31,558 nt of DNA from Candidatus Campbellbacteria bacterium CG22_combo_CG10-13_8_21_14_all_36_13. GTDB taxonomy: Bacteria > Patescibacteriota > Minisyncoccia > Phycocordibacterales > PCTT01. The notes under the pieces were generated by a model that searched no databases, had not been told where the DNA came from, and saw only the letters and a list, made by a program, of their open reading frames with translations. Of this stretch, positions 30,990-31,558 are shown piece after piece. Position 1 is the stretch's first letter. Every line of letters begins with the position of its first letter. A program made the translations under genes and the position numbers. The stretch is taken from assembly GCA_002771585.1 (NCBI GenBank), contig PCTT01000018.1:217-31774 (forward strand), written 5' to 3'.

Positions 30990-31558
30990 ATGCTTACAGA
31001 AAAAAAAGAAGTATCTGATAAAACAATATCAGATGAGGAAAATACAAAACTCGGTGTTAAAAAGCCTGCAAATGCTTTTATGACACCATTGTTCAGCAAA
31101 TCTACTAATTCTCCAGACATAGGAGACGTGGTGGAGGGGCCCGTTATTGCTATAGAAAAGTCTAGTATCTATATAGATTTAGCGCCATATGGAACTGGAA
31201 TTATATATGGTAGAGAATTTATTAGCGCCAGAGATATTATACGAGGTGTAAATATAGGCGACTCTATTGCCGCAAAAGTTGTAGACATAGGCAATGAAGA
31301 GGGATACATAGAACTCTCCTTAAAAGAAGCTAGACAAGCAATAATCTGGTCAGAAGCGGAGGCCGGAATAAAGAACGGGAGTACTTTTGAACTACTAGTA
31401 AAAGACGCGAACAAAGGAGGTCTTCTTATCGATTGGCAAGGTGTAGCTGGATTCTTACCAGCATCTCAACTAAAGGCTGAGCACTACCCAAGAGTTGAAG
31501 ACGGTGATAAAGACAAAATATTAATGGAGTTGAAAGAATTAATAGGAACAAAACTTTC
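30990..31558 (+). CDS. rpsA: Ribosomal protein S1, N-terminal part (runs off the right edge)
   Basis: 189 codons from ATG 30990 with no stop before the window ends. A charged N-terminal tail (1-30) is followed by a first S1 RNA-binding domain (about 44-112: GDVVEGPVIAIEKSSIYIDL, GTGIIYGREF, GYIELSLKEA). A second S1 domain begins near 127 (GSTFELLVKDANKGGLLIDW, GVAGFLPASQL). S1 helps mRNA bind the small ribosomal subunit, which is relevant for genes without Shine-Dalgarno sites as seen here. An in-frame ATG at 30966 would add 8 residues; neither start has a ribosome binding site. Divergent from rpoB. Confidence 0.9.
   Translation, partial: MLTEKKEVSDKTISDEENTKLGVKKPANAFMTPLFSKSTNSPDIGDVVEGPVIAIEKSSIYIDLAPYGTGIIYGREFISARDIIRGVNIGDSIAAKVVDIGNEEGYIELSLKEARQAIIWSEAEAGIKNGSTFELLVKDANKGGLLIDWQGVAGFLPASQLKAEHYPRVEDGDKDKILMELKELIGTKL

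Overview
The window is AT-rich bacterial DNA. Its gene content and style point to a small-genome member of the Candidate Phyla Radiation (Patescibacteria), most like Parcubacteria. This is an inference from several traits: a sigma factor with a long lysine-rich head, a minimal pyruvate kinase, a CxxC zinc-ribbon protein, a divergent TruB, an S1 protein of the style seen in that group, few Shine-Dalgarno sites, and several start codons lying directly behind a -10 box. All 20 complete genes end in TAA (15) or TAG (5), none in TGA. No gene needs TGA read as an amino acid.

Layout. 1-1174 (minus, cut by the left edge): a GC-rich SleB-type cell-wall hydrolase with its own consensus promoter and strong ribosome binding site, unlike its neighbours. 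1431-5880 (minus): a two-gene unit of a large cysteine-repeat surface protein and an overlapping sensor histidine kinase. 6024-6317: a small double zinc-ribbon protein. 6619-9908 (minus): a tight metabolic operon gckA-eno-pyk covering glycerate to 2-phosphoglycerate to PEP to pyruvate. 10089-11036 (plus): MscL with a zinc-ribbon tail, then a cupin behind a structured leader. 11192-12768 (minus): an unrecognised 242-residue protein and TruB. 12825-14629 (plus): hisS and an RNase H-fold exonuclease. 14630-15114: a repeat-rich gene-free stretch. 15115-15738 (minus) engB, divergent from 15796-16617 (plus) a membrane-anchored DsbA-like protein. 16768-19764 (minus): a UvrD-type helicase fused to a PD-(D/E)XK nuclease. 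19949-20356 (plus): a HIT hydrolase. 20482-30575 (minus): rpoB-rpoC-dnaG-rpoD in transcription order. 30990-31558 (plus, cut by the right edge): ribosomal protein S1.

The right third is core information processing: polymerase beta and beta-prime, primase and the main sigma factor follow one another, with rpsA divergent across a 414-base regulatory gap. The middle holds translation and repair housekeeping genes. The left third is more accessory. The most unusual pieces are the surface protein with ten 24-residue cysteine repeats coupled to a histidine kinase, the pyruvate kinase without B and C domains, the compositional island at the left edge, and a family of 7-base-period intergenic repeats that includes one inverted pair. 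All database-type statements here come from motif reading only; no search was run.
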